Of a stretch of DNA of 9,251 bases, positions 1 through 6,749 are shown one piece after another. Numbering within the stretch: position 1 is the first letter of the stretch; each line of letters opens with the position of its first letter. The position numbers and the translations under genes were made by a program. The DNA is from DATELY01 sp035276085 (lineage in GTDB: Bacteria > Pseudomonadota > Gammaproteobacteria > Steroidobacterales > Steroidobacteraceae), in assembly GCA_035276085.1 (NCBI GenBank), contig DATELY010000212.1, forward strand, positions 1 to 9,251. Direction: 5' to 3'. The notes beneath the pieces were generated by a model. It worked only from the letters and a program-made list of their open reading frames with translations. It had not been told where the DNA came from and searched no databases.

Positions 1-1
1 A

Positions 2-106
2 GCGGTTAGCGGTTGGCGGTTAGCGGTTGGCCCGGAGGAAGAGTAAGCCGCCACGGCGTGGCATACTCCTTCTTCACCAACCGCCAACCGCTAACCGCCA
101 ACCGCT
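2..106. repeat. Inverted pair of heptanucleotide arrays upstream of metG
   Basis: The left arm (2-31) is four 7-nt units alternating GCGGTTA and GCGGTTG, running to the window edge and possibly beyond it. The right arm (78-105) is four units of CAACCGC or TAACCGC, the same repeat on the other strand. Positions 8-31 and 83-106 are perfectly complementary over 24 nt, so a long hairpin can form around a 51-nt spacer. The spacer itself holds a small stem, GCCAC/GTGGC around 50-62. The right arm ends 10 nt before the metG start codon, so it would lie in the metG leader. This looks like a dispersed intergenic repeat rather than a gene-specific regulator, but an effect on metG expression is possible. 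Confidence 0.85.
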
Positions 107-116
107 TCTTCTTCCA

Positions 117-2195
117 ATGCCCCGCAATCTCTTCGTTACCACGGCGCTGCCCTACGCCAACGGACCGTTCCATATCGGCCACATCATGGAGTACATCCAG
201 GCCGACGTCTGGGTGAGATTCCGGCGCATGCAGGGCCATCGCGTGCACTTCGTCGGCGCTGACGACGCGCACGGCGCGCCCATCATGCTGAAGGCCGAAA
301 GCGAAGGGATTACGCCGGAAGAACTCGTGGCGAAAATTGCCAGCTCGCGGCCGAAGTATCTGAGCGGCTTTCACATCTCGTTCGATCACTGGCATTCGAC
401 GCACTCGCCCGAGAACGAGCAGCTGTTGGACGACATCTACCGCCGTCTCGAGAACGCCGGACTCATCTACGTCAAACCGGTCGAGCAGTTCTTCGATCCG
501 GTGAAGAAGATGTTCCTCGCGGATCGCTACGTGAAGGGCGAATGCCCGAAGTGTCATGCGAAGGATCAGTACGGCGATGCCTGTGAAGTGTGCGGCTCGG
601 TGTATTCGCCGACGGATCTGATCAATCCGTATTCCACCTTGTCCGGCGCCACGCCCGTGCGCCAGACGTCCGACCACTACTTCTTCAAGCTGTCCGATCC
701 GAGGTGCGTCGCCTTTCTCAATGCCTGGTTGAACACGCCGGGCCGATTGCAATCGGCCGTCGCGAACAAGGCGCGCGAGTGGCTCACGACCGAGGGTGAG
801 CAGAAGCTCGGCGATTGGGATATCTCGCGCGATGCACCGTATTTCGGCATTCCGATTCCGGACGCGCCTGGGAAGTACTTCTATGTCTGGCTCGATGCGC
901 CCATCGGCTATCTCGCCGCGCTCAAGAGCTACTTCGATGTGGGCAAGGCACGCGCGCAAGGCGAGACGCGCAGCTTCGACCAATTCCTGAGCGCGCCCGA
1001 CGTCGAGCAGATTCATTTCATCGGCAAGGACATCATCTACTTCCACACGCTGTTCTGGCCGGCGACGCTGCACTTCGCGGACCGCAAGGTGCCGGATCAT
1101 GTCTTCGTGCACGGCTTCATCACCGTGTCGGGCGCAAAGATGTCGAAGTCGCGCGGCACTGGCATCAGCCCGCTGCGTTATCTGGATCTCGGCATGAATC
1201 CGGAGTGGCTGCGCTACTACCTGGCGGCGAAGTTGAACAGCAACGTCGAGGACATCGACTTCAACCCCGACGATTTCGTCGCGCGCGTCAACAGCGATCT
1301 CGTCGGCAAGTACGTCAACATCGCGAGCCGGGCCGCGGGTTTCATCACCAAGCGTTTCGGCGGCAAGGTGTTACCGAACGATCCCCATCGCGCCGTTGCC
1401 ACGGCGCCCTGGGGTACGTCGGCGCAGCAGGCCGAAGAGCGCATTGCGAAGTGGTACGAGGAGCGGGAGTTCGGCCGCGCCGTGCGCGAGGTGATGAACC
1501 TTGCGGATGAAATGAACGCGGCGATCGATCGAGAGAAACCCTGGGAACTGGCGAAAGATCCCGCGCAGGAGGCGCGACTGCATGCGGTGTGCTCGGATTG
1601 CATTTACGCGTTCCGGCAACTCACGCTGCTCCTGGCCCCGATCCTGCCACAAACCGCCGCTCGAGCCGCTGCGATGCTCGGCTTGCAGCAGCCATTGCGA
1701 TGGGCGCAATTGCGCGAACCGATGGCCGCGACCATCCTGCCCTACGAACATCTGATTCAACGTGTGGATCCCAAAGTGCTCGATGCATTGTTCGACACCG
1801 TGAAGGAGGCGCCGCCGCCCCCTCCGCCACAGAAAGCGGCCGCACCGCCTGCAGCCACCGAAGCCGTGAGCGAGGTTTCCATCGAGGACTTCGCCAGGCT
1901 GGATCTGCGCGTCGCCAAGATACTCGCGGCGGAACGAGTCGATGGCGCCGACAAGCTGCTGAAGTTGACGCTCGACATCGGTACGGCGCAACGCACGGTC
2001 TTCGCCGGCATTCGCAGCGCCTATGAGCCAGAGCAACTCGTCGGCCGACTGACCGTGGTGCTGGCCAACCTCAAGCCGCGGAAGATGCGCTTCGGTGTTT
2101 CGGAGGGCATGGTCCTGGCCGCGGGCCCGGGAGAGAGGGAGATCTTCTTGCTGTCGCCGGATCAGGGGGCGGCACCCGGGATGAAGGTGAAATGA
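117..2195 (+). CDS. metG: Methionyl-tRNA synthetase
   Basis: Class I aminoacyl-tRNA synthetase, 692 aa, that charges tRNA-Met with methionine for initiation and elongation in the cytoplasm. The start at 117 gives MPRNLFVTTALPYANGPFHI, the usual family N-terminus; the frame stays open upstream to about 27, but that part is repeat-derived. Visible signatures are the HIGH motif (residues 19-22), a four-Cys zinc knuckle (C143, C146, C156, C159), the WLDAPIGY methionine-pocket segment (258-265) and KMSKS (341-345). An alpha-helical anticodon-binding domain follows to about 545. A Pro/Ala-rich linker (about 565-580) then leads to a C-terminal OB-fold tRNA-binding domain (585-692, with DFARLDLRVAKI and GMVLAA). 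Length and domain order match the long E. coli-type enzyme. No Shine-Dalgarno is visible; a pyrimidine-rich stretch precedes the ATG. Nothing looks broken. Confidence 0.97.
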   Translation: MPRNLFVTTALPYANGPFHIGHIMEYIQADVWVRFRRMQGHRVHFVGADDAHGAPIMLKAESEGITPEELVAKIASSRPKYLSGFHISFDHWHSTHSPENEQLLDDIYRRLENAGLIYVKPVEQFFDPVKKMFLADRYVKGECPKCHAKDQYGDACEVCGSVYSPTDLINPYSTLSGATPVRQTSDHYFFKLSDPRCVAFLNAWLNTPGRLQSAVANKAREWLTTEGEQKLGDWDISRDAPYFGIPIPDAPGKYFYVWLDAPIGYLAALKSYFDVGKARAQGETRSFDQFLSAPDVEQIHFIGKDIIYFHTLFWPATLHFADRKVPDHVFVHGFITVSGAKMSKSRGTGISPLRYLDLGMNPEWLRYYLAAKLNSNVEDIDFNPDDFVARVNSDLVGKYVNIASRAAGFITKRFGGKVLPNDPHRAVATAPWGTSAQQAEERIAKWYEEREFGRAVREVMNLADEMNAAIDREKPWELAKDPAQEARLHAVCSDCIYAFRQLTLLLAPILPQTAARAAAMLGLQQPLRWAQLREPMAATILPYEHLIQRVDPKVLDALFDTVKEAPPPPPPQKAAAPPAATEAVSEVSIEDFARLDLRVAKILAAERVDGADKLLKLTLDIGTAQRTVFAGIRSAYEPEQLVGRLTVVLANLKPRKMRFGVSEGMVLAAGPGEREIFLLSPDQGAAPGMKVK

Positions 2196-2222
2196 GCAGG
2201 CATAGCCAGGGCTCTCACAACG

Positions 2223-2388
2223 TGCGTCCCCTCCCTTGCGCAGCGGGGCCGCTCCTGCGCATCCATGCGCCCGCGCCATTCGTGCGTCCCTGCACATCGG
2301 AGGGACAGGGTGGGGGCAAACGCCGCGTACATGCTCAACCGAGCGCCCCCATCCTGTCCTTCCCCCGCTGCGCAGGGGAAGGGACGCA
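2223..2388. repeat. Palindromic repeat element, copy 1 (metG-rsxA gap)
   Basis: The gap of 218 nt between metG and rsxA is almost entirely this element. Its outer arms, 2223-2248 and 2363-2388, are complementary at 24 of 26 positions. Its inner arms, 2301-2316 and 2346-2361, pair over 16 nt if two G-T wobbles are allowed, around a 29-nt loop. Positions 2245-2318 match 8110-8183 at 70 of 74 positions, so this is a repeated element and not unique sequence. The two nested stems resemble a REP/BIME or MITE-like non-coding element. It may slow or stop transcription leaving metG. No transposase is encoded in it. Its small open frames on both strands are by-products of GC richness. Confidence 0.85.
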
Positions 2389-2413
2389 TGATCAGCGGTG
2401 GGACTAACGTTCC

Positions 2414-2971
2414 ATGTCCACTCTCCTCGTCCTCTCCATCGCCATCCTGCTGCTCAACTACTGGCTGCGCATACCGGTGAGCGAAGCGCAGGAACCATCG
2501 CAACATCCGTTGGTATCGGTCGTGTTTTCTGCGCTTGCGCTCTTCACCACAGCGCCGACCGTGTGGATCATTGCCACTGTCTGGCTCGACAGTCCCAAGC
2601 TGATCGCCTTGCGAGCACTGGCCTGCGTCCTCTTGCTGAGCATCGCGATCCAGTTCGTGTTGCGATTGCTGCTCGCTCGCATCGAGCTGACGGTGCCGGA
2701 AGCGGACGTCCTGCGACAACGTGCGCTGTTGAACTGCAGCGTCTTCGCCGTTGCACTGTTACACAGCACCTTGCTCACCGATTTCGGCTCGGTGCTGCTG
2801 CTGGGCGTGGCGGTGGGCGTGGGCTTCGAGTTCGCGTTGTACGTCTTCACGGAACAGCAGGCCCGCGTCTTGCGCGTCCCGGCTCCAGCACCGTTCAGAG
2901 GTGCGCCATTGACGTTGATCTCGGCGGGGTTGATGGCGCTCGCGCTGATGGGACTGCAAGGCCTGCTCTAG
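2414..2971 (+). CDS. rsxA: Rnf/Rsx electron transport complex subunit A (divergent)
   Basis: Integral membrane subunit, 185 aa against about 193 in E. coli, of the RnfA/NqrE family. Six membrane segments are expected and hydrophobic stretches fit this. Matches to RsxA include IALRALACVLLLSIAIQF (64-81), LLNCSVFAVALL (105-116), the C-terminal PAPFRG (158-163) and the AGLMALALMG end. In known complexes RsxA and RsxE share an intramembrane 2Fe-2S cluster, each giving two cysteines. Here the first, in the N-terminal GLCPFMGVS motif, is absent: residues 18-33 read LRIPVSEAQEPSQHPL. The second is kept as C108, though the usual LPLITTNC context is changed to RQRALLNC. An extra Cys, C71, lies in a membrane segment. 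The gene starts 25 nt after the repeat element, with no clear Shine-Dalgarno, and abuts rsxB. First gene of the operon. Confidence 0.88.
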   Translation: MSTLLVLSIAILLLNYWLRIPVSEAQEPSQHPLVSVVFSALALFTTAPTVWIIATVWLDSPKLIALRALACVLLLSIAIQFVLRLLLARIELTVPEADVLRQRALLNCSVFAVALLHSTLLTDFGSVLLLGVAVGVGFEFALYVFTEQQARVLRVPAPAPFRGAPLTLISAGLMALALMGLQGLL

Positions 2972-3502
2972 ATGACGCCTGCGTTGCTCATTCTGGTTCT
3001 GTTGGCCGCGAGCGGCGCCTGGCTGCTGCACACGGCGCAGCGTCGCTGGTCGCCCGCGCAAACAGATCTTGCTGAGCGCATCGATCGACTCCTGCCGCAG
3101 ACGCAATGCGGGCGCTGCACGTTGGGCGGCTGCAGACCGTACGCAGAAGCGCTTGCGCGCAACGAGGCGGACATCAATCAATGTCCGCCCGGCGGTGAGG
3201 TGACGATGCGCGCGCTCGCGCGCCTGCTGGCACGCAAGCCAAAACCCATCGACCCCAAGTACGGCATTGCCGACGCACCGCGCGCTGTTGCCTGGATCGA
3301 TGAAGGGCGCTGCATCGGTTGCGCGAAATGCATTCTCGCGTGCCCCGTGGACGCCATCGTCGGCGCGCCGCGCTTCATGCACACGGTGCTGGCGGATGAA
3401 TGCAACGGCTGTGAGTTGTGCATTCCACCCTGCCCGGTCGACTGCATCGAGATGAGAACGCTACCCGTGCCGGCACTGCGCGTGGAGCACGAGCGCATAT
3501 GA
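2972..3502 (+). CDS. rsxB: Rnf/Rsx electron transport complex subunit B
   Basis: Ferredoxin-like iron-sulfur subunit of the Rnf/Rsx complex, 176 aa (E. coli about 192). An N-terminal membrane anchor (residues 3-20) is followed by the Fer4_4-type domain with C46, C49, C54 and C71 for one 4Fe-4S cluster. A two-cluster ferredoxin domain comes next: C114, C117, C120, C124 and C144, C147, C150, C154, the latter set in NGCELCIPPCP. All twelve cysteines expected for three clusters are present, so this subunit looks functional. It should carry electrons between RsxC and the membrane part of the complex on the cytoplasmic side. The start codon follows the rsxA stop directly and the stop overlaps the rsxC start (ATGA), so translational coupling is likely. 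The C-terminus is shorter than in E. coli, ending soon after the last cluster. Confidence 0.96.
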   Translation: MTPALLILVLLAASGAWLLHTAQRRWSPAQTDLAERIDRLLPQTQCGRCTLGGCRPYAEALARNEADINQCPPGGEVTMRALARLLARKPKPIDPKYGIADAPRAVAWIDEGRCIGCAKCILACPVDAIVGAPRFMHTVLADECNGCELCIPPCPVDCIEMRTLPVPALRVEHERI

Positions 3503-4971
3503 CCTACTCGCTCGCTACAACCTCCATCGACAACCCCGTCAGCCATGCGGGATTGCGTCTCGACCCGCACAAGAGCATCTCGACGCAGCAACCGATCCGC
3601 ACCATTCCACCCCCTGCCGAGCTCGTCCTGCCACTGGATCAACACGCAGGCACGCCGGCCATTCCCATCGTGAAAGCCGGCGACACCGTCGCCAAGGGCC
3701 AACCTGTCGCGAAACCCGGTGCCACATTGAGCGCCTGGCTGCATTCGCCCGTATCGGGCACCGTGAGCGCCATCGAGCTGCGTCCCACGGCTCATCACGA
3801 GGGCGCATCCGTGCTGAGCATCGTCATCGAGAATGACGCGGCCGAAAGGCTGCACGCCGAGAACGTGCCGCTCGACGACTATCAATCGCTCACACCCGAA
3901 GCCCTGTGCGAGCACATCGGATTCGGTGGCATCGTGGGGCTCGGGGGCGCCGTGTTTCCCACCGCCGTGAAGCTCACGCGCGAGGATCCGGAACGTTCCT
4001 TCAACCTGATCTTGAACGGCGCCGAATGCGAGCCGTACATCAGCTGCGATGACATGCTGATGCGCGAGCGCGCACGCGACATCGTGTTGGGCGCACAGAT
4101 CATGCTGTATGCGATTCAGGCGCAGCGCTGCGTGATCGCCATCGAGGGCGACAAGCCGGAGGCCGAAGCGGCGATGCGCGCCGCGCTGACGGAAGCTGCC
4201 GATCCACGACTCGAGCTGGCGATGCTCGGCACTGAATATCCCGCGGGCGGCGAACGTCAGCTGATCGCCGCGATCGATCAGCGCGAAGTGCCCAGCGGTG
4301 GCTTGCCGCAGGACGTCGGCGTCATCTGCCAGAACGTCGGCACGGCTGCGGCCATCACGCGTTGGATCGTGAACGGTGAGCCTCTCATCAGCCGCGTCGT
4401 CACCGTGACAGGCACTGGCGTACGTCAACCTGCCAACGTCGAAGTCCGCTTCGGCACGCCGATCGGCAAGCTCATCGAGGCGTGTGGCGGCTACACGGAT
4501 GCAGCTGAGCGGCTGATCATGGGCGGATCGATGATGGGCCTGGCCATACCGCGCGATGACCTGCCCGTCGTCAAAGGCACGAACTGCATCCTTGCCGCGA
4601 GCGCGGCCGAATTGCAGCCGCGCGCGCACGAGATGCCCTGCATTCGCTGCGGCGAGTGTGCGCAAGCGTGTCCTGTCGCGCTGCTGCCGATGGAGCTGCA
4701 CTTCCACACGTGCAGCGGCGATCTCGATCCGCTGGCGCGTCTGGGATTGCTCGACTGCATCGAATGCGGCTGCTGCGACTATGTGTGCCCCAGCCAGATT
4801 CCGCTGGCGCATCGTTTTCGCCAGCAGAAGCCAGCCCTGATGGAGTATCTGGATCGGAGGTCGCGCGCGCAGCACTACAGCGAGCGCTTCGATGCGCGCA
4901 ACGCACGCATCGCGGCGCTGGAAGCGGACAGGCGCGCGAAACTTGCGGCGAGGAGGAAGAAGCGTGAATAG
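3499..4971 (+). CDS. rsxC: Rnf/Rsx electron transport complex subunit C (short form)
   Basis: Peripheral subunit, 490 aa, that receives electrons from NADH through FMN. The start at 3499 overlaps the rsxB stop by ATGA; the frame is open further upstream, but residue 1 onward (MTYSLATT, then GLRLDPHKSIS near 18-28) is the family N-terminus. The biotinyl-lipoyl-like hairpin is near 55-95 (SPVSGTVSAIE). The glycine-rich nucleotide/FMN site GGIVGLGGAVFPTAVKL is at 143-159, followed by NGAECEPYI (173-181). An SLBB region lies around 295-330. Two 4Fe-4S motifs are complete: C381, C384, C387, C391 and C420, C423, C426, C430. The protein ends in a charged tail rich in Arg, Lys and Ala (about 465-490) and lacks the long Ala/Lys-rich C-terminal repeats of the roughly 740-residue E. 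coli protein, as in other short RnfC proteins. Confidence 0.96.
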   Translation: MTYSLATTSIDNPVSHAGLRLDPHKSISTQQPIRTIPPPAELVLPLDQHAGTPAIPIVKAGDTVAKGQPVAKPGATLSAWLHSPVSGTVSAIELRPTAHHEGASVLSIVIENDAAERLHAENVPLDDYQSLTPEALCEHIGFGGIVGLGGAVFPTAVKLTREDPERSFNLILNGAECEPYISCDDMLMRERARDIVLGAQIMLYAIQAQRCVIAIEGDKPEAEAAMRAALTEAADPRLELAMLGTEYPAGGERQLIAAIDQREVPSGGLPQDVGVICQNVGTAAAITRWIVNGEPLISRVVTVTGTGVRQPANVEVRFGTPIGKLIEACGGYTDAAERLIMGGSMMGLAIPRDDLPVVKGTNCILAASAAELQPRAHEMPCIRCGECAQACPVALLPMELHFHTCSGDLDPLARLGLLDCIECGCCDYVCPSQIPLAHRFRQQKPALMEYLDRRSRAQHYSERFDARNARIAALEADRRAKLAARRKKRE

Positions 4972-4974
4972 AGA

Positions 4975-5103
4975 ATGGGCTTGGGGCGTGGGACCTGGGA
5001 CTTGGGGTCCAGAAGAAGTTCCAGAACATCGAGATTCCGGCAGGTAGCGGCTCGCTATCGTCCCATGCCCAAGTCCCAGACCTCACACCCTTCCCATGCC
5101 CTT
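4975..5103. repeat. Inverted heptanucleotide arrays between rsxC and rsxD
   Basis: This fills the 124-nt gap between rsxC and rsxD and runs into rsxD. The left arm (4977-5011) has a 7-nt period: GGGCTTG, GGGCGTG, GGACCTG, GGACTTG, then GGGTCCA. The right arm (about 5061-5103) has a C-rich period of about seven, such as TCCCATG, CCCAAGT, CCCAGAC. A perfect 12-bp stem joins 4995-5006 to 5068-5079. An imperfect stem extends outward to ATGGG (4975-4979) pairing with CCCAT (5093-5097). The rsxD start codon at 5096 lies in the right arm. The architecture matches the array pair before metG, with a different unit. The 49-nt spacer (5012-5060) shows no gene. Confidence 0.82.
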
Positions 5104-6127
5104 CCCCACCGAACCCGCCCCACACAGTGTCACCAGCAGGCGCGTCTCGGGCGTGATGCTGAGTGTCGTACTGTCGCTGCTGCCGCTCATCGTCGTGCAG
5201 ACGGTGAACTTCGGTTGGGGACTGCTGATCCAGATCGTCGTGGCCGTGGAGTTCGCGTATGTGAGCGAGATCGTCGCGCTACGGCTGCGCCGGCTGCCGC
5301 CGCTCGCTTATCTGCGCGATGGCAGCACGCTGACGACGGCGATCCTCCTCGCCCTGGCCATTCCCCCGCTGGCACCGTGGTGGTTGGCGGCGACCGGCGC
5401 AACGTTTGCCGTGCTGCTCGCGAAACATGCCTACGGCGGACTCGGCTACAACAGCTTCAATCCCGCGATGGTCGGTTACGCCGTGCTGCTCGTATCGTTT
5501 CCCGTGCAGATGAGCCTGTGGCCGTTGCCGATCGGCATCGATGGCACGCACCTGACGTTCTGGCAAACGCTGCAAACGATCGGCCTCGGTCATCCGCCAC
5601 AACCGCTGGGCTGGGATGCCATCACCGGCGCGACCCCGCTCGCCGCGCTGCGCTCCGGTTTCCAACTCGGCCAGACGATCGAGGAGACCCGTGCCAGCCC
5701 GATCTTCGGCACCTTCGGCGGTCGCGGCTGGGAATGGATGGCAATGGCGGCTGCGGCCGGCGGGGTGTTCCTGCTGATCACGAACACCATCCGCTGGCAT
5801 ATTCCGGGTGCGATGCTCGGGACGATCGCGGTGCTTGCCCTGCTGATGCACGGCGTCGATCCCGGTCAATATCCGTCGCCGACCTTCCATCTCACGACGG
5901 GTGCGGTGATGCTGGGCGCCTTCTTCATTGCAACCGATCCCATCAGTGCACCGAGCAGTCCCCGCGGACGTCTGGCGTACGGCGCAGGCATCGGCTTGCT
6001 CACGTTCTGGATTCGCACGTGGGGCGGCTATCCGGACGCGATTGCATTCGCCGTGCTGCTGATGAACCTGCTCGTACCGGTGATCGACAAACACACGGTG
6101 CCGCGCATCTATGGCCACGAACGCTGA
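5096..6127 (+). CDS. rsxD: Rnf/Rsx electron transport complex subunit D
   Basis: Multi-spanning membrane subunit, 343 aa (E. coli about 352), of the NqrB/RnfD family, expected to have about ten membrane helices and to carry FMN bound covalently to Thr. The flavin site is DAITGATPL, with T180 as the likely acceptor. Other family matches are LRDGSTLTTAILLALAIPPLAPWW (from residue 73), GGLGYNSFNPAMVGY (114-128), the IRWHIP segment (232-237), TTGAVMLGAFFIATDP (267-282) and a PRIYGHER C-terminus. The start at 5096 aligns with the family N-terminus, and an in-frame stop lies upstream at 5045. The start codon and the first residues (MPFP) are encoded by the right arm of the inverted array, and no Shine-Dalgarno is visible. 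The stop overlaps rsxG by 17 nt. Flavin attachment normally needs ApbE, which is not in this window. Confidence 0.95.
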   Translation: MPFPTEPAPHSVTSRRVSGVMLSVVLSLLPLIVVQTVNFGWGLLIQIVVAVEFAYVSEIVALRLRRLPPLAYLRDGSTLTTAILLALAIPPLAPWWLAATGATFAVLLAKHAYGGLGYNSFNPAMVGYAVLLVSFPVQMSLWPLPIGIDGTHLTFWQTLQTIGLGHPPQPLGWDAITGATPLAALRSGFQLGQTIEETRASPIFGTFGGRGWEWMAMAAAAGGVFLLITNTIRWHIPGAMLGTIAVLALLMHGVDPGQYPSPTFHLTTGAVMLGAFFIATDPISAPSSPRGRLAYGAGIGLLTFWIRTWGGYPDAIAFAVLLMNLLVPVIDKHTVPRIYGHER

Positions 6128-6749
6128 CACCCCGCGCCCGAACAGCGCGCGCGATACGCTGCTGCTCGTCGCAGTGACAGCCGTCATGGCAGCCGTCGTC
6201 TTGGGGTTTGCACAACTCACGCGCTCCGCCATCGAGAACAACTCCAACGCAGAGCTGATGGCGCAGATCGAGGCGTTGCTCCCGCCCGGCTCATACGACA
6301 ACGATCTGCTGCTCGATCGAGCCGACATGAGCGCTCCGGACTTGCTCGGCACGCCCGCGCCAATCCGTGTCCTCCGAGCGCGACGGAATGGACAGCCTGT
6401 AGCCGCGATCCTGCTGACACCGGGCGTGCAGGGTTACGGCGGCCCGATCTATCTCATCGTGGCTGTCGATGTGAAGGGCAAGCTGCTCGGCGTCCAAGTG
6501 CGCTCACATCACGAAACGCCCGGCATTGGCGATGCGTTCGAGCGCACGCCCTGGCTCAATCGCTTCAAAGGACGCTCGCTGATGAATCCGTCGGCCCAGG
6601 GCTGGGCTGTGCGTAAAGACGGCGGCGAGTTCGATCAGTTCACCGGCGCCACGATCACGCCACGCGCGATCGTGAGCATGGTGCGGCGCTCGCTGGAGTT
6701 CTACGCCAGCCGCCACGACAGGGTGTTCAGTCAACCGAGTCAACCATGA
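6111..6749 (+). CDS. rsxG: Rnf/Rsx electron transport complex subunit G
   Basis: FMN-binding subunit of the RnfG/NqrC family, 212 aa, close to the E. coli length. One N-terminal membrane helix (about residues 16-36) anchors a domain on the far (periplasmic) side of the membrane. The flavinylation motif is complete: TGATIT at 178-183 within DQFTGATITPRAIV, with T181 as the residue expected to hold FMN through a phosphoester bond. Family features before it include GYGGPIYLIVAVD (108-120) and the HHETPGIGD segment (133-141). The start overlaps the rsxD 3' end by 17 nt and the stop overlaps the rsxE start (ATGA), consistent with coupled translation in one operon. Nothing appears truncated. Confidence 0.95.
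   Translation: MATNADTPRPNSARDTLLLVAVTAVMAAVVLGFAQLTRSAIENNSNAELMAQIEALLPPGSYDNDLLLDRADMSAPDLLGTPAPIRVLRARRNGQPVAAILLTPGVQGYGGPIYLIVAVDVKGKLLGVQVRSHHETPGIGDAFERTPWLNRFKGRSLMNPSAQGWAVRKDGGEFDQFTGATITPRAIVSMVRRSLEFYASRHDRVFSQPSQP

Noticed and set aside
27..116. Upstream TTG start extending MetG by 30 residues
   Set aside because: The extension is encoded by the heptanucleotide repeat region, and the ATG at 117 gives the family's normal N-terminus.
6..1112. Open frame of 368 codons on the minus strand
   Set aside because: Antisense to metG and running into the repeat arms; no recognisable domain, composition dominated by Arg, Ala and Glu.
2223..2388. CRISPR array or insertion sequence
   Set aside because: Only two dispersed copies exist, no regular spacers, no cas genes, no transposase and no target-site duplication that I can see.
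2192..2480. Small plus-strand frames after metG, with a similar frame at 8067-8278 (shared MRPRHSC peptide)
   Set aside because: The similarity comes from the non-coding palindromic element present in both gaps; the frames diverge outside it, and neither continues as a recognisable protein.
3178..4875. Open frame of 565 codons on the minus strand
   Set aside because: It lies wholly antisense to rsxB/rsxC, which have clear family motifs; the His/Arg/Ala-rich composition is typical of a mirror frame in GC-rich DNA.
5279..6352. Open frame of 357 codons on the minus strand
   Set aside because: Antisense to rsxD and rsxG, both well supported; no motifs.
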